NCBI RefSeq assembly: GCF_000359585.1
Contig: NZ_APMH01000022.1
Span: forward strand, 1 to 36,367
DNA from: Clostridium tyrobutyricum DSM 2637 = ATCC 25755 = JCM 11008
GTDB taxonomy: Bacteria; Bacillota; Clostridia; Clostridiales; Clostridiaceae
Length of the DNA: 36,367 nucleotides
Reading direction: 5' to 3'
Under the pieces are notes generated by a model. It made no database searches. It was not told the DNA's origin and saw nothing but the letters and a program-made list of their open reading frames with translations. Below, one piece after another: positions 1 through 8,847 of the stretch. The first letter of the stretch is position 1; each line of letters starts with the position of its first letter. The position numbers were made by a program, and so were the translations under genes.

Positions 1-76
1 CCTGTCTCTTCAATATAAAGGATAAAGACATACATATCCATACTGTAATTAGCTTTATTGAAATTTTACCAACAGA

Positions 77-1198
77 TTACCTTTTGTAGAACTTCTTTAT
101 TGTATTGCATACAAAATCAACTTCATCTTCAGTTATTTCAGGATATATTGGAAGTGCTATGACTTCCTTTGAAAGTTTTTCAGCTATAGGAAAATCTCCT
201 TCTTTATATCCAAGATAACTAAAACACTTTTGAAGGTGAAGAGGTATTGGATAGTAAATACTGTTGCCTATTTCATTTTCTTTTAAATAAGCTGCCAATT
301 CATCACGCTTTTCTGCAAGTATGTTGAATACATAGTATACTCCCTTTTGTTCTCCTTTTATTTTAGGGAATCTTACATATTCACAATCAGAAAGTCTTTC
401 TTCATACCATTTTGCTACAGCAGCTCTTTTTTCTATGGCATTATCAATATACTTAAGTTTAATTGAAAGTACAGCTGCCTGAATTGTATCAAGTCTGGAA
501 TTATAACCTATGTAATCATAATGATATTTTTTTGATGCACCGTGTACTCTGAACATTTTAGCTAATTTTCCAAGTTCATCGTCATTTGTAACTATCATTC
601 CTGCATCACCATAGGCACCTAAGGTTTTAGTAGGGAAGAATGAAAATACACCCATATCACCAACAGTACCTGAATGTTTATATAAGGATCCAGTCCCTTT
701 CCAACGCATACCAAAGGCTTCCGCAGCATCTTCCAGTACCCTTAAATTGTGGAATTTTGCTATAGACATTATTTTATCCATGTTGCACATTTGCGAAAAT
801 AGATGAATAGGAAGTATTCCTACTGTTTTATCTGTGATTTTTTCTTCTATCTTGTTTGCATCTAAACTGAAACTTTCTTCATCTACATCTACAAATACAG
901 GTTTTGCATTATGTTTTGAAAGACATGATGCCGATGCTAAAAATGTAAAAGGAGAAGTTATAACTTCCTTGCCGTCTTTGAAACCAAGTATGTCTGAAGC
1001 TATTACGAGAGCATCCGTACCGGAAGCTACACCTATGGCATATTTTGCTCCAGTGTATTTTTTTATGGATTCTTCAAGATTGGATACTTCATCCCCAAGT
1101 ATAAAATTTCCACTTTCGATTACCTTTGATATGGCGCTGTTGAATTCTTCTTTTTTCTCGTGATATTCTCTTTGAGGACTGTAAAATTTAACTTTCAT
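77..1198 (-). CDS. DegT/DnrJ/EryC1/StrS-family sugar aminotransferase
   Basis: A 373-residue PLP enzyme of the family that transaminates nucleotide-linked keto-sugars, usually for surface polysaccharide or glycan synthesis. Visible marks are the cofactor-phosphate motif SGTDAL (residues 59-64), the EDAAEAFG segment (156-163) whose Asp should contact the pyridine nitrogen, and FSFFPTKTLGAYGDAG with the Schiff-base lysine at K191. Length is normal for the family. The ATG start has an AAAGGGTGG ribosome site about 8 bases upstream. It is the last complete gene of a minus-strand run, 20 bases after another member of the same family, so the two are probably co-transcribed. The sugar substrate cannot be read from the sequence. 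The gene lies at the window edge, so downstream partners (other sugar enzymes, transferases) may be outside. Confidence 0.88.
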   Translation of the reverse strand: MKVKFYSPQREYHEKKEEFNSAISKVIESGNFILGDEVSNLEESIKKYTGAKYAIGVASGTDALVIASDILGFKDGKEVITSPFTFLASASCLSKHNAKPVFVDVDEESFSLDANKIEEKITDKTVGILPIHLFSQMCNMDKIMSIAKFHNLRVLEDAAEAFGMRWKGTGSLYKHSGTVGDMGVFSFFPTKTLGAYGDAGMIVTNDDELGKLAKMFRVHGASKKYHYDYIGYNSRLDTIQAAVLSIKLKYIDNAIEKRAAVAKWYEERLSDCEYVRFPKIKGEQKGVYYVFNILAEKRDELAAYLKENEIGNSIYYPIPLHLQKCFSYLGYKEGDFPIAEKLSKEVIALPIYPEITEDEVDFVCNTIKKFYKR

Positions 1199-1218
1199 AT
1201 ATAATCCACCCTTTAATA

Positions 1219-2397
1219 TTATTTTTTAATTTTTTCTACAACATCTATAAGATTTTCCACTACGTATTCAGCATCTTCCCTTGAAAGAGTAGAGTACATT
1301 GGAAGAGTTATTTCATTTGCATACTGTGCATAGGCATTTGGATAATCTCCTATGGAATATCCTAGATTTTTATATGCAGTAAACATTGGAAGAGGCGTAA
1401 AATGAACATTGGTTGCAATATTTCTATCTGCCATTGCTTTTATTACATAATTTCTATCATCTTCTTTGAAATTTCTCAATCTAAGTGTATAAAGGTGATA
1501 GGAAGTGACTGTATCATCTTCTTTTTCAAAAGGAATTATTGCCCATTCTTTATCCTTTAGTGCATCTGTATATATGTCAAATATTGATTTGCGTATTTTA
1601 AGCATATTTTCATATCTTGAAAGCTGAATAAGACCTATGGCGGCATTTATATCTGTCATATTGCATTTATAACCTGGATATATTATGTCATATTTCCATG
1701 CACCGGCTTTCATCTTTGAAAGAGCATCTTTTGATTGACCGTGAAGGGACATCAATTTAAGATCTTTTACTAAATCTTCTTTGCCAAGTAAATTATTATT
1801 GTTGAAAGTTACTGCACCACCTTCAGCAGTAGTCAAATTCTTTACTGCATGAAATGAAAAAACATGAGCATCCATTTGTGAACCGACTTTTTTGCCTTTG
1901 TAGCTGGCTCCAAAGGCGTGTGCAGAATCGGATACCAGAAGTATGTCTTCACGCCCTTTGGCTTTTAATACTTCACGAATTTTATCATAGTCAACTGGAA
2001 CGCCTGCAATATCTACTGAATATATGGCTTTTGTATTTGGCTTTATAGCATCATATAATTTATCTATATCTATGAGAAAGCTATCCTTTTTTACATCTAC
2101 AAATGTAGGTTTTATTCCTCTATGAATAGATACACTTGCAGTGGCAGTATATGTATAAGGTGTAGTTATAACATCATCACCACTTTTTATATTAAATACC
2201 TGAAGTAGGAGTTCCAATCCTGCAGTAGCATTTCCAACAGCTACTGCGTGATTGGAATTGCAGTAATTTGCAAGCTGTTTTTCAAATTCTGCAGTTTTAG
2301 GACCTGTAGTTATCCAACCTGATTTTAAAACATCTACTACAGCATCTATTTCAGCTTGACTTATATCCGGGGGAGAAAATGTAATTTTTTTATTCAT
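1219..2397 (-). CDS. DegT/ArnB-like nucleotide-sugar aminotransferase
   Basis: A 392-residue PLP aminotransferase of the same superfamily as its downstream neighbour but a different branch. SGWITTGPK near the N terminus, the lysine motif FSFHAVKNLTTAEGG and PGYKCNMTDINAAIGL closely resemble ArnB (UDP-4-amino-4-deoxy-arabinose aminotransferase) and related 4-keto-sugar aminotransferases. The chosen start is the ATG at 2397, 11 bases after GAAGGG. A TTG three codons earlier lies almost on the ribosome site and is unlikely. It follows the MerR-methyltransferase gene by 28 bases on the same strand. The pair of aminotransferases suggests synthesis of an amino- or diamino-sugar, but the substrate is inferred only from family resemblance. 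Confidence 0.87.
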   Translation of the reverse strand: MNKKITFSPPDISQAEIDAVVDVLKSGWITTGPKTAEFEKQLANYCNSNHAVAVGNATAGLELLLQVFNIKSGDDVITTPYTYTATASVSIHRGIKPTFVDVKKDSFLIDIDKLYDAIKPNTKAIYSVDIAGVPVDYDKIREVLKAKGREDILLVSDSAHAFGASYKGKKVGSQMDAHVFSFHAVKNLTTAEGGAVTFNNNNLLGKEDLVKDLKLMSLHGQSKDALSKMKAGAWKYDIIYPGYKCNMTDINAAIGLIQLSRYENMLKIRKSIFDIYTDALKDKEWAIIPFEKEDDTVTSYHLYTLRLRNFKEDDRNYVIKAMADRNIATNVHFTPLPMFTAYKNLGYSIGDYPNAYAQYANEITLPMYSTLSREDAEYVVENLIDVVEKIKK

Positions 2398-2425
2398 AAA
2401 TATCAAATCCCTTCACTAAAATTAT

Positions 2426-3637
2426 TTAAATGTTAAGTGCTGTTTGAGCACTGAAAAAACCTGTATCCTTAGTTATATAAATGTAATCATTTTTCATTAT
2501 TTCAGAATGTAGAAAATCTGTCAAATTTTTAAGCTCTTTCCCGGTAAATGAGCTTTTATTATTTCCAGGCATGGAAAAAATATAATTCATAAGAGGTATT
2601 TCATCAGTTATTTTCAAACTGTCTTTATATCTTTTTAATTTTACATTGTTAAACCATTTATTCAACTTTTCCATACCATTTTCAAGTTGAAAGTTTTCAG
2701 TAAGGGTCCAGCTGTTTAATGTTAAATTTTTGGAACCAAAAACATTGACTATATCTCTCATTTCCTTCATATGATTTTTCCCAACGGTAGAAGCATATAA
2801 TGTTCCACCTGGTTTTAAAACTCTGTGTATTTCTGACAATGCTAGATTTATATTTGAAATATGATATAACATATTATTGGCAATTACAACATCAAAGCTA
2901 TTATCTTCAAAAGGAATTTTTTGTGCATCGGCTATTTTGAAATTAAATCTTCCCGAGTTTTCACCTAAATTTACTTCTGCATCTTTCAACATACCTTCAG
3001 AAAAATCAGTAAGAACTATATTCCAGCCTTCAGGTATTCTGTTTAAATTTTTTTCCCACAATTCTCCATCTCCACAACCAAGCTCCAATATGCGGGAATC
3101 TATTTTTATATTTAGATGTTCGAAAAACCAATTCATCCATCCTTTGGCATTTATACTGAATAGCTCATGAATCCTTATCCGTGCTTTTAAATTGGAAGCA
3201 TTTTCATATTGATTCATCCATTTTTGATCTGTATTTATTATACTTATTATATTTATGAATTTATCCCAATTTAATGTATTGCTGGTGTCCAGCATGTTTA
3301 TAGCTTCATCTATTGATTTTATTACCGCTTCTATGTGATGTACTTTTTCTTTCATTATAACCCGCTGTATTTCCAAAGATTTTTTTATATTACTGTCTTC
3401 CATATCATAGTTCATTATTTTTGATATGTCTTTTAATGAAAGACCTATGAATTTCAAAGTTAAAATTTTTTGTAATTTTCCAAAGTCCGATTTACTGTAA
3501 AGTCTGTGACCCGATTTAGTATAACTGCATGGTTTTAGTAGATTTATCTTATCATAATATCTTAAAGTTCTAAGTGTAACCCCGGATTTTTTTGCAAATT
3601 CTCCTGTGGTAAAAACAGGAGCTTCATTATTATTCAT
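2426..3637 (-). CDS. MerR-family regulator fused to a SAM-dependent methyltransferase
   Basis: A 403-residue two-domain protein. Residues 8-76 are a MerR winged helix (TTGEFAKKSGVTLRTLRYYD, then the wing GHRLYS and FIGLSLKDI). Residues 85-118 look like the MerR dimerisation helix. Residues 150-285 are a class I methyltransferase: motif I ILELGCGDGELW (183-194), acidic motif II LTDFSEGML (209-217), ADAQKIPF, and FDVVIANNMLYHI (249-260). Normal MerR proteins carry a small ligand domain at this position, so the methyltransferase, or SAM binding, may be the sensor or the output. It is the first gene of a run with two sugar aminotransferases. The ATG follows a GAGGAG site. The substrate is unknown. 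Confidence 0.88.
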   Translation of the reverse strand: MNNNEAPVFTTGEFAKKSGVTLRTLRYYDKINLLKPCSYTKSGHRLYSKSDFGKLQKILTLKFIGLSLKDISKIMNYDMEDSNIKKSLEIQRVIMKEKVHHIEAVIKSIDEAINMLDTSNTLNWDKFINIISIINTDQKWMNQYENASNLKARIRIHELFSINAKGWMNWFFEHLNIKIDSRILELGCGDGELWEKNLNRIPEGWNIVLTDFSEGMLKDAEVNLGENSGRFNFKIADAQKIPFEDNSFDVVIANNMLYHISNINLALSEIHRVLKPGGTLYASTVGKNHMKEMRDIVNVFGSKNLTLNSWTLTENFQLENGMEKLNKWFNNVKLKRYKDSLKITDEIPLMNYIFSMPGNNKSSFTGKELKNLTDFLHSEIMKNDYIYITKDTGFFSAQTALNI

Positions 3638-3654
3638 ATTTTATCTCCTCAAAT

Positions 3655-3685
3655 ATATTATCACATTACGTAACGTCACTTGCAA
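3655..3685 (-). promoter_or_regulatory. MerR-type promoter with 19-bp spacer and palindromic operator
   Basis: On the minus strand TTGCAA (3680-3685) and TAATAT (3655-3660) are separated by exactly 19 bp, the over-long spacer characteristic of MerR-regulated promoters. The spacer holds an imperfect palindrome, ACATTACGTAACGT (3663-3676, one mismatched pair). It sits about 18-50 bases upstream of the MerR-methyltransferase start, so autoregulation of that gene and the two aminotransferases is a good inference. Confidence 0.68.
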
Positions 3686-3706
3686 TATTTATATTAAAAT
3701 AATTTA

Positions 3707-3735
3707 TTGTTTTTACTTTGCGAGAAATCTATAAT
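3707..3735 (+). promoter_or_regulatory. Predicted sigma-A promoter of the M24 peptidase gene
   Basis: TTGTTT (3707-3712), a 17-bp spacer and TATAAT (3730-3735), 41 bases before the start codon. The -10 is perfect and the -35 is weak. It is divergent from the MerR promoter, about 22 bp away. Confidence 0.5.
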
Positions 3736-3776
3736 TATAGTAGTAACTAAGTATATTATTAAAGGAAGGAGAAAAA

Positions 3777-4853
3777 ATGAATTCATATAGGCTTGGAAAA
3801 GTGTTAGAACTTATGAAATCAAAAAATATACCGCAGCTTATTATATCAGATCCAGCATCAATATTTTATTTGACTGAAAAATGGATACATCCGGGTGAAA
3901 GGTTGTTGGCCCTTTATTTAAATGTAAACGGAAATAATAAATTGTTTATAAATGAGCTATTTCCTTTAAAGGAGGATATTGGAGCAGATAAAATATGGTT
4001 TAATGATACAGATGATGGAGTATTTCTAATTTCCAAATATGTAGATAAAAATTTGCCCGTGGGAATAGATAAAAATTGGCCGGCTAAATTTTTATTGAGA
4101 CTTATGGAACTGAAAGCTGGAAGTGCTTTCTTAAATGGTTCTGAAATACTGGATAGAATAAGAATGCGCAAGGATGACAGGGAAAAGGATTGTATGAGAG
4201 AAGCATCTAGATTGAATGACATTGCAATGGGAAAGCTTATAAAATTGATTTCTGAAAAAAATACAGAGAAGGACATGGAAAAATTTTTATATGATATATA
4301 TGAAAATTTAGGTGCGGATGGATTCTCTTTTGACCCTATTATAGCTTATGGGATAAATGGTTCAGATCCACATCATGAATCAGACAGTTCAATTTTAAAA
4401 CCAGGTGAAGCTATAACCATGGATATAGGATGTGTTAAAAATTCCTATTGTTCTGATATGACCAGAACTGTATTCTATAAATATGTTCCTGATGATAGTA
4501 GAAATGTATATGATGTAGTTTTAGAAGCAAACAAGAGGGGAATTGCAGCAATTAAACCAGGTGCAAGATTTTGTGATATAGATGCAGCTGCTAGAGAATA
4601 TATAGAAAGTCAAGGTTATGGTAAATACTTTACTCATAGAACTGGACATTCTATAGGAATAGAATGCCATGATTTAGGGGATGTATCTTCAACAAATATT
4701 GATAGAGTAAAGTCTGGAATGATATTTTCCATTGAACCAGGTATCTATATTCCAAACCGAATAGGTATTAGGATAGAAGATCTGGTTTTAGTTACAGAAA
4801 GTGGATGTGAAGTATTAAATAAATATGATAAAGATTTAACTGTAGTACAATAG
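3777..4853 (+). CDS. M24-family metallopeptidase (Xaa-Pro dipeptidase/aminopeptidase)
   Basis: A 358-residue pita-bread peptidase that removes N-terminal residues next to proline. Residues 1-130 form the creatinase-like N-terminal domain and 140-355 the catalytic domain. The five expected metal ligands are visible: D216 (MDIG), D227 (SDMTR), H291 (GHSIG), E320 (SIEPGIY) and E334 (RIEDLV), with H200 of PHHES as the usual substrate-binding histidine. The length matches bacterial PepQ/YpdF-type enzymes. The protein is cytosolic, with no signal peptide. An AAGGAAGGAG site precedes the ATG. It is monocistronic, followed by a terminator. Exact specificity (dipeptidase or aminopeptidase) cannot be told. 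Confidence 0.9.
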   Translation: MNSYRLGKVLELMKSKNIPQLIISDPASIFYLTEKWIHPGERLLALYLNVNGNNKLFINELFPLKEDIGADKIWFNDTDDGVFLISKYVDKNLPVGIDKNWPAKFLLRLMELKAGSAFLNGSEILDRIRMRKDDREKDCMREASRLNDIAMGKLIKLISEKNTEKDMEKFLYDIYENLGADGFSFDPIIAYGINGSDPHHESDSSILKPGEAITMDIGCVKNSYCSDMTRTVFYKYVPDDSRNVYDVVLEANKRGIAAIKPGARFCDIDAAAREYIESQGYGKYFTHRTGHSIGIECHDLGDVSSTNIDRVKSGMIFSIEPGIYIPNRIGIRIEDLVLVTESGCEVLNKYDKDLTVVQ

Positions 4854-4891
4854 AGTTGCATATAGTCAGCAAATATTGTAATATTTATTGG

Positions 4892-4924
4892 AAAGGCATT
4901 TTTTACATGTAAAATGCCTTTTAT
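4892..4924 (+). terminator. Intrinsic terminator after the M24 peptidase gene
   Basis: The 11-bp perfect stem AAAGGCATTTT / AAAATGCCTTT (4892-4902 and 4911-4921) has an 8-base loop and is followed by a short T stretch. Confidence 0.75.
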
Positions 4925-4935
4925 TAAGTCATATA

Positions 4936-4964
4936 TTGATATAATATCTTGAATTGTACATAAT
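4936..4964 (+). promoter_or_regulatory. Possible glnS promoter
   Basis: TTGATA (4936-4941), 17-bp spacer, CATAAT (4959-4964), about 30 bases before the glnS start. The leader is too short for a T-box and none is seen. Confidence 0.4.
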
Positions 4965-4995
4965 ATAAATAAGTTAACAGAAAAGGAATGATTTT

Positions 4996-6654
4996 ATGAG
5001 CGAAAATAAAGTTACTTCAAATTTTATAAAAAACATAGTTGCAGAGGATTTAAAGTCCGGACAATATAAAGAAATTATAACCCGTTTTCCTCCAGAACCA
5101 AATGGATACTTACATATAGGCCATGCTAAATCCATCGTATTGAATTTTGGATTGGCCGACGAGTTTAATGGGAGGACAAATCTTCGTTTTGATGATACAA
5201 ATCCTATAAAAGAAGATACGGAGTATGTAAAATCCATAAAGGAAGATGTAAAATGGCTGGGATACGATTGGGATGAACTTCATTTTGCTTCAAATTATTT
5301 TGATGAAATGTATAAACATGCGGTACTTCTAATAAAAAAAGGCAAAGCGTATGTATGTGATTTATCTGCAGAGGAAATAAGAGAATATAGAGGTACACTT
5401 ACAAAGCCGGGGAAGGAAAGTCCGTATAGAAACAGAACCGTAGATGAAAATTTAGAGCTGTTTGAAAAAATGAAAAATGGTGAATATAAAGATGGAGAAA
5501 AAGTTCTTAGAGCTAAGATAGATGTGAAATCTCCTAATATAAACATGAGGGACCCTATAATTTATCGTATAGCCCATGCATATCATCAAAATACAAAAGA
5601 TAAGTGGTGTATATACCCAATGTATGATTTTGCACATCCACTGGAAGATGCTATAGAAGGAGTGACACATTCCATATGTACTCTCGAATTTGAAGATCAT
5701 AGACCGTTATATGATTGGATTGTAAGAGAATGTGAAATGAAAAAGGTACCTAAGCAGATAGAATTTGCAAGGTTGAATATTACAAATACCGTTATGAGCA
5801 AGAGAAAATTAAAAAAACTTGTAGATGAAAAATTTGTGGATGGATGGGATGATCCTCGTATGCCTACTATTGCAGGCTTGAGAAGAAGAGGATTTACACC
5901 TGGATCAATTCGTAATTTTTGCAGGGCAATAGGCGTGGCCAAAGCTAGCAGTGTAGTGGATTCACAGATGCTTGATTATTTTTTAAGAGATGATCTTGAA
6001 AAGAAGGCTCCTAGAACCATGGCAGTTTTGAGACCTCTAAAAGTTGTAATAACAAATTATCCCGATGGAAAAATAGAAAATTTTGAAGTTGAAAACAATC
6101 CTGATGACCCTACTGCAGGAACTAGAAATGTACCTTTTTCAAAAGAATTGTACATTGAACAGGAAGATTTTATGGAAAATCCACCTAAAAAATATTATAG
6201 ATTATTTATAGGAAATGAAGTAAGATTGAAGAGTGCTTATTTCATAAAGTGTAATGAGGTCGTTAAAGATGAATCTGGAAATATAGTGGAACTTCACTGT
6301 ACTTATGATCCTGAATCAAGAGGTGGAAATAGTCCTGATGGGAGAAAAGTCAGGGGCACAATTCATTGGGTGAATGTAGAAACTGCAATTCCTGCAGAAA
6401 TCAGACTGTATCAACCATTGATTGTGGAAGATGGAGAAGATGGAAGTGACTCATTTTTAGACAATGTTAATCCTAATTCATTAGAAATACTTAATGGATT
6501 TTTAGAGCCTAATATGAAAGATGTAAAGTCCGGACAAAAGTATCAATTTTTCAGACATGGATATTTTAGTGCAGATCCAAAATACACTAAAGAAGGTAAG
6601 CTAGTATTTAATAGAATTGTTTCTTTAAAGAGTTCATTTAAAATAAAAAAATAG
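4996..6654 (+). CDS. glnS: Glutaminyl-tRNA synthetase
   Basis: A 552-residue class I aminoacyl-tRNA synthetase that charges tRNA-Gln with glutamine. The class I signature is [12 protein letters not shown] (32-43), and the second signature is the VMSKR variant of KMSKS (266-270). RFDDTNP (64-70) and the C-terminal anticodon-binding beta barrels (about 340-550, with [12 protein letters not shown] and [15 protein letters not shown]) are typical of GlnRS rather than bacterial GluRS. The length is normal. Many Gram-positive bacteria make Gln-tRNA only by amidation (GatCAB), so a dedicated GlnRS is a trait of a subset including many clostridia. The ATG follows an AAAAGGAATG site. It stands alone between two terminators. 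Confidence 0.97.
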   Translation: MSENKVTSNFIKNIVAEDLKSGQYKEIITRFPPEPNGYLHIGHAKSIVLNFGLADEFNGRTNLRFDDTNPIKEDTEYVKSIKEDVKWLGYDWDELHFASNYFDEMYKHAVLLIKKGKAYVCDLSAEEIREYRGTLTKPGKESPYRNRTVDENLELFEKMKNGEYKDGEKVLRAKIDVKSPNINMRDPIIYRIAHAYHQNTKDKWCIYPMYDFAHPLEDAIEGVTHSICTLEFEDHRPLYDWIVRECEMKKVPKQIEFARLNITNTVMSKRKLKKLVDEKFVDGWDDPRMPTIAGLRRRGFTPGSIRNFCRAIGVAKASSVVDSQMLDYFLRDDLEKKAPRTMAVLRPLKVVITNYPDGKIENFEVENNPDDPTAGTRNVPFSKELYIEQEDFMENPPKKYYRLFIGNEVRLKSAYFIKCNEVVKDESGNIVELHCTYDPESRGGNSPDGRKVRGTIHWVNVETAIPAEIRLYQPLIVEDGEDGSDSFLDNVNPNSLEILNGFLEPNMKDVKSGQKYQFFRHGYFSADPKYTKEGKLVFNRIVSLKSSFKIKK

Positions 6655-6661
6655 ATATTAA

Positions 6662-6701
6662 AAATATGTAGATAAACTAATTAAAGTTTATCTACATATT
6701 T
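6662..6701. terminator. Bidirectional terminator between glnS and the DUF2156 gene
   Basis: A perfect 17-bp stem (6662-6678 and 6685-6701) with loop AATTAA, A-rich on one side and T-rich on the other, lies between convergent genes. Confidence 0.85.
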
Positions 6702-6702
6702 T

Positions 6703-7593
6703 TTAAACACTAATACAATATTTTTTACCCATAATAATTGGATGGTAAGATTTTTTGGCTTTTCTCAATCCTTCCAGACCAAGATCCTGTTCTCTATTTA
6801 TATACTTTACATCAGGTAAATACTTTTCAACAAAATATTTATTTATAAATGTATATATTCCATTTATATTTGGAAATCCTTTTTCTATATGTATAATTCC
6901 CATATCCGAATTTACTTTTTCACCTATTGTAAATGCAGAGATTTCATCATCTACATATACAGCAGCGGCCATCAAATTTAATTTTTCCATATAATTTGAT
7001 ATCTCGGTTATTCCTTCCAGTTCATAGTACAGATATTTATTAGCACTGTTTTTGGTGTTATACCATATTTGAGATGCTTTAAGTAAATCTTCTTTAACTT
7101 CAGGCTCAAAAAAGTCCCTAGTCTCATAATTATAAGTTTTTATAAAACGATTATAGTGATTTTTCTTTGAGTGAAGTTTTTTCCCGGATAGTGTCATGAG
7201 CTTTTGAGTATCATATATATAGTCAAAATTATCTATGTCTTCTTCAACATGCATGTTGCTATAAATTTTTTTCAGATCCTCTAAAAATCCATCTTCTGCA
7301 TCTCCAAAAAGATATGGCATATCATTAACTTGTCTGTACTCTTTAAGATTTTCTACTATATCTTTAAGACTTTTATCTGTGTATCCTATAGGCTGCATAA
7401 AGTAGTAATTATCATCGAAACCTCTTTTTTTAATAATTAATGCATCATCTAATATTGTGTAGCTGATATCACAGCCTTTTCTCCAAATTAAAAGACTTGT
7501 AAATGAGTATTCACAGGTACTAAATCTATAATCCTGTAAATATTTATCAAAGATCTCTTTGTCTTCGATAGTTAAGGGCTTAAATTCAAGCAT
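6703..7593 (-). CDS. DUF2156 (phosphatidylglycerol lysyltransferase C-terminal-like) protein
   Basis: A 296-residue soluble protein resembling the stand-alone DUF2156/LPG-synthase C-terminal family, which has two GNAT-like folds. The N-terminal opening (LTIEDKEIFDKYL, then CEYSFTSLLIWR) and the central GKKLHSKKNHYNRFIKTY segment are typical. The C-terminal part has HIEKGFPNINGIYTFINKYF and INREQDLGLEGLRKAKKSYHP. There are no membrane segments, unlike full-length MprF, so lipid aminoacylation is not implied. The ATG follows AAGGAG. It lies 32 bases downstream of a GNAT gene on the same strand and is probably co-transcribed with it. The biochemical role of this family is poorly established. Confidence 0.8.
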   Translation of the reverse strand: MLEFKPLTIEDKEIFDKYLQDYRFSTCEYSFTSLLIWRKGCDISYTILDDALIIKKRGFDDNYYFMQPIGYTDKSLKDIVENLKEYRQVNDMPYLFGDAEDGFLEDLKKIYSNMHVEEDIDNFDYIYDTQKLMTLSGKKLHSKKNHYNRFIKTYNYETRDFFEPEVKEDLLKASQIWYNTKNSANKYLYYELEGITEISNYMEKLNLMAAAVYVDDEISAFTIGEKVNSDMGIIHIEKGFPNINGIYTFINKYFVEKYLPDVKYINREQDLGLEGLRKAKKSYHPIIMGKKYCISV

Positions 7594-7625
7594 AAATAAT
7601 CTCCTTGTTATATTAATTAGTATTA

Positions 7626-8180
7626 TTAATAGTTATTTAAATTCTCCCATTCGGTTCTTAAAATACCATAGAGATACATATCGTATCTTTTGTTATCTCT
7701 ATGAATAAATTCTCTATATACACCTTCTCTTTTAAAACCTAGCTTTTCATATAGTTTTATGGCTGGAGTATTGTAAGACAATACAGTAAGTTGAATTCTA
7801 TGTAGATTCAATTCCTCAAATCCAAATTCCATAGTTAGGTTAAATGCTTCAGTTCCAATACCGAGACCTCTGTTTTGTTTTTCTCCAATACCTATATATA
7901 TAACTGCTGTTCCATTATTCCATAGTATATCCTCGAAACCAGTGACTCCTATGAATTTATCATCTTTTAAAGTTTTAATAGCAAATATAAATTTATCAGA
8001 TGATTTTTTTACATCATCTATCATAGGCTTTAGTTCGTCTATAGATCTTGGGAATGCTGCAATCATATCATAATTTCTTAAGAAAGGCATATCGTTGTAC
8101 CATTTTGTAAAATTTTTAAAATACTCTTCTTTAAATGAAGTAAGTATAATTTTTGATCCTTTCAATAGATTATTGGTCAA
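7626..8180 (-). CDS. GNAT-family N-acetyltransferase (RimJ/RimL type)
   Basis: A 184-residue acetyltransferase. The acetyl-CoA pyrophosphate loop is QNRGLGIGTEAF, followed by FGFEELNLHRIQLTVLSYN and AIKLYEKLGFKREGVYR, the standard RimL-type C-terminal half. I take the TTG at 8180 as start because AAGGAG lies 8 bases upstream. The GTG at 8189 overlaps that ribosome site. It is the first gene of a two-gene minus-strand unit with the DUF2156 gene. The substrate is unknown and could be a ribosomal protein N terminus, an amine or an antibiotic. Confidence 0.85.
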   Translation of the reverse strand: MTNNLLKGSKIILTSFKEEYFKNFTKWYNDMPFLRNYDMIAAFPRSIDELKPMIDDVKKSSDKFIFAIKTLKDDKFIGVTGFEDILWNNGTAVIYIGIGEKQNRGLGIGTEAFNLTMEFGFEELNLHRIQLTVLSYNTPAIKLYEKLGFKREGVYREFIHRDNKRYDMYLYGILRTEWENLNNY

Positions 8181-8237
8181 TTTGTACACTCCTTAATAAA
8201 AAGTTAAAATTAATAGATAATAATTTTTATATACATT

Positions 8238-8267
8238 ATTATAGCTTATAGTTGCATAGTAATTCAA
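8238..8267 (-). promoter_or_regulatory. Predicted promoter of the GNAT-DUF2156 unit
   Basis: On the minus strand TTGAAT (8262-8267), an 18-bp spacer and a perfect TATAAT (8238-8243), about 57 bases before the TTG start. Confidence 0.5.
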
Positions 8268-8293
8268 ATTAAAATATTATTTTTAACATATGG

Positions 8294-8321
8294 TTGATTT
8301 AAATTTTTTATGTGGTAGAAT
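8294..8321 (+). promoter_or_regulatory. Predicted promoter of the thiamine operon
   Basis: TTGATT (8294-8299), 16-bp spacer, TAGAAT (8316-8321), about 30 bases before the TPP aptamer. Confidence 0.45.
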
Positions 8322-8349
8322 AAATATGTAAAGAGTTAACAATTTAATA

Positions 8350-8498
8350 TTATAAGGAGAGGTCATGTGATGATCTGAGAGTGGAATGTTATTCCTTATC
8401 CTCATAACCTGATTTGGATAATGCCAACGTAGGGAGACGCAGCATACATATGGCTATTTTATATACAAATTCTATCAGGATTTGTATATTTTATTTTT
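8350..8498 (+). promoter_or_regulatory. TPP riboswitch with downstream terminator
   Basis: The conserved TPP (THI element) aptamer parts are present: CTGAGA at 8375-8380 and the long pyrophosphate-helix motif from ACCTGATTTGGATAATGCC through ACGTAGGGA at 8407-8435. It is followed by a 10-bp perfect hairpin, ATATACAAAT / ATTTGTATAT (8461-8470 and 8480-8489), and a TTTATTTTT run, so the expression platform is most likely transcription termination when thiamine diphosphate is bound. It lies upstream of thiS and would shut off the thiazole operon. Confidence 0.95.
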
Positions 8499-8596
8499 AG
8501 CATGTATTTGGATTGGATTATGGGGAAACAAGAAATTGTTTCCTTTTTTGCGTATATCTCTATAGTATTTTCATCTATAAGGGAGGTGTAGGTATT

Positions 8597-8791
8597 ATGA
8601 TAGTAAATGGTCAAGAAAGAAAATTTAAAGAAGGTATTACTGTACTTGAGCTTTTGAATGATTTAAAAATTGAACCTACTCATGTAGCTGTTGAAGTAGA
8701 CTTGGATATAGTAGATAAGGACAAATTTGAAGTTACAAAATTAGATAGCAGTTCAAAAGTAGAGATCATAAGATTTGTAGGTGGAGGTTGA
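8597..8791 (+). CDS. thiS: Sulfur carrier protein ThiS
   Basis: A 64-residue ubiquitin-fold carrier whose C-terminal thiocarboxylate donates sulfur to the thiazole of thiamine. It starts MIVNGQERKF, has the typical VLELLNDLKI and VAVEVDLDIV segments and ends in the diagnostic Gly-Gly (RFVGGG). The start is the ATG at 8597 after GGGAGGTG; an upstream in-frame ATG at 8513 has no ribosome site and would add a non-ThiS extension. It is the first gene after the riboswitch, 56 bases before thiG. No thiF (the adenylyltransferase that activates this C terminus) follows, which is unusual. Confidence 0.93.
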   Translation: MIVNGQERKFKEGITVLELLNDLKIEPTHVAVEVDLDIVDKDKFEVTKLDSSSKVEIIRFVGGG

Positions 8792-8847
8792 TGTATATAG
8801 TTAAAGATTAAGTCAATTATAATACTAATATATGGAGGTTTTATTAT

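Noticed and set aside
1-76. End of another gene at the left edge
   Set aside because: No clear coding frame with recognisable similarity could be followed through these 76 bases.
8513-8596. Longer ThiS starting at the upstream in-frame ATG
   Set aside because: No ribosome site precedes it, the extension has no ThiS similarity, and the GGGAGGTG site before 8597 fits the standard N terminus.
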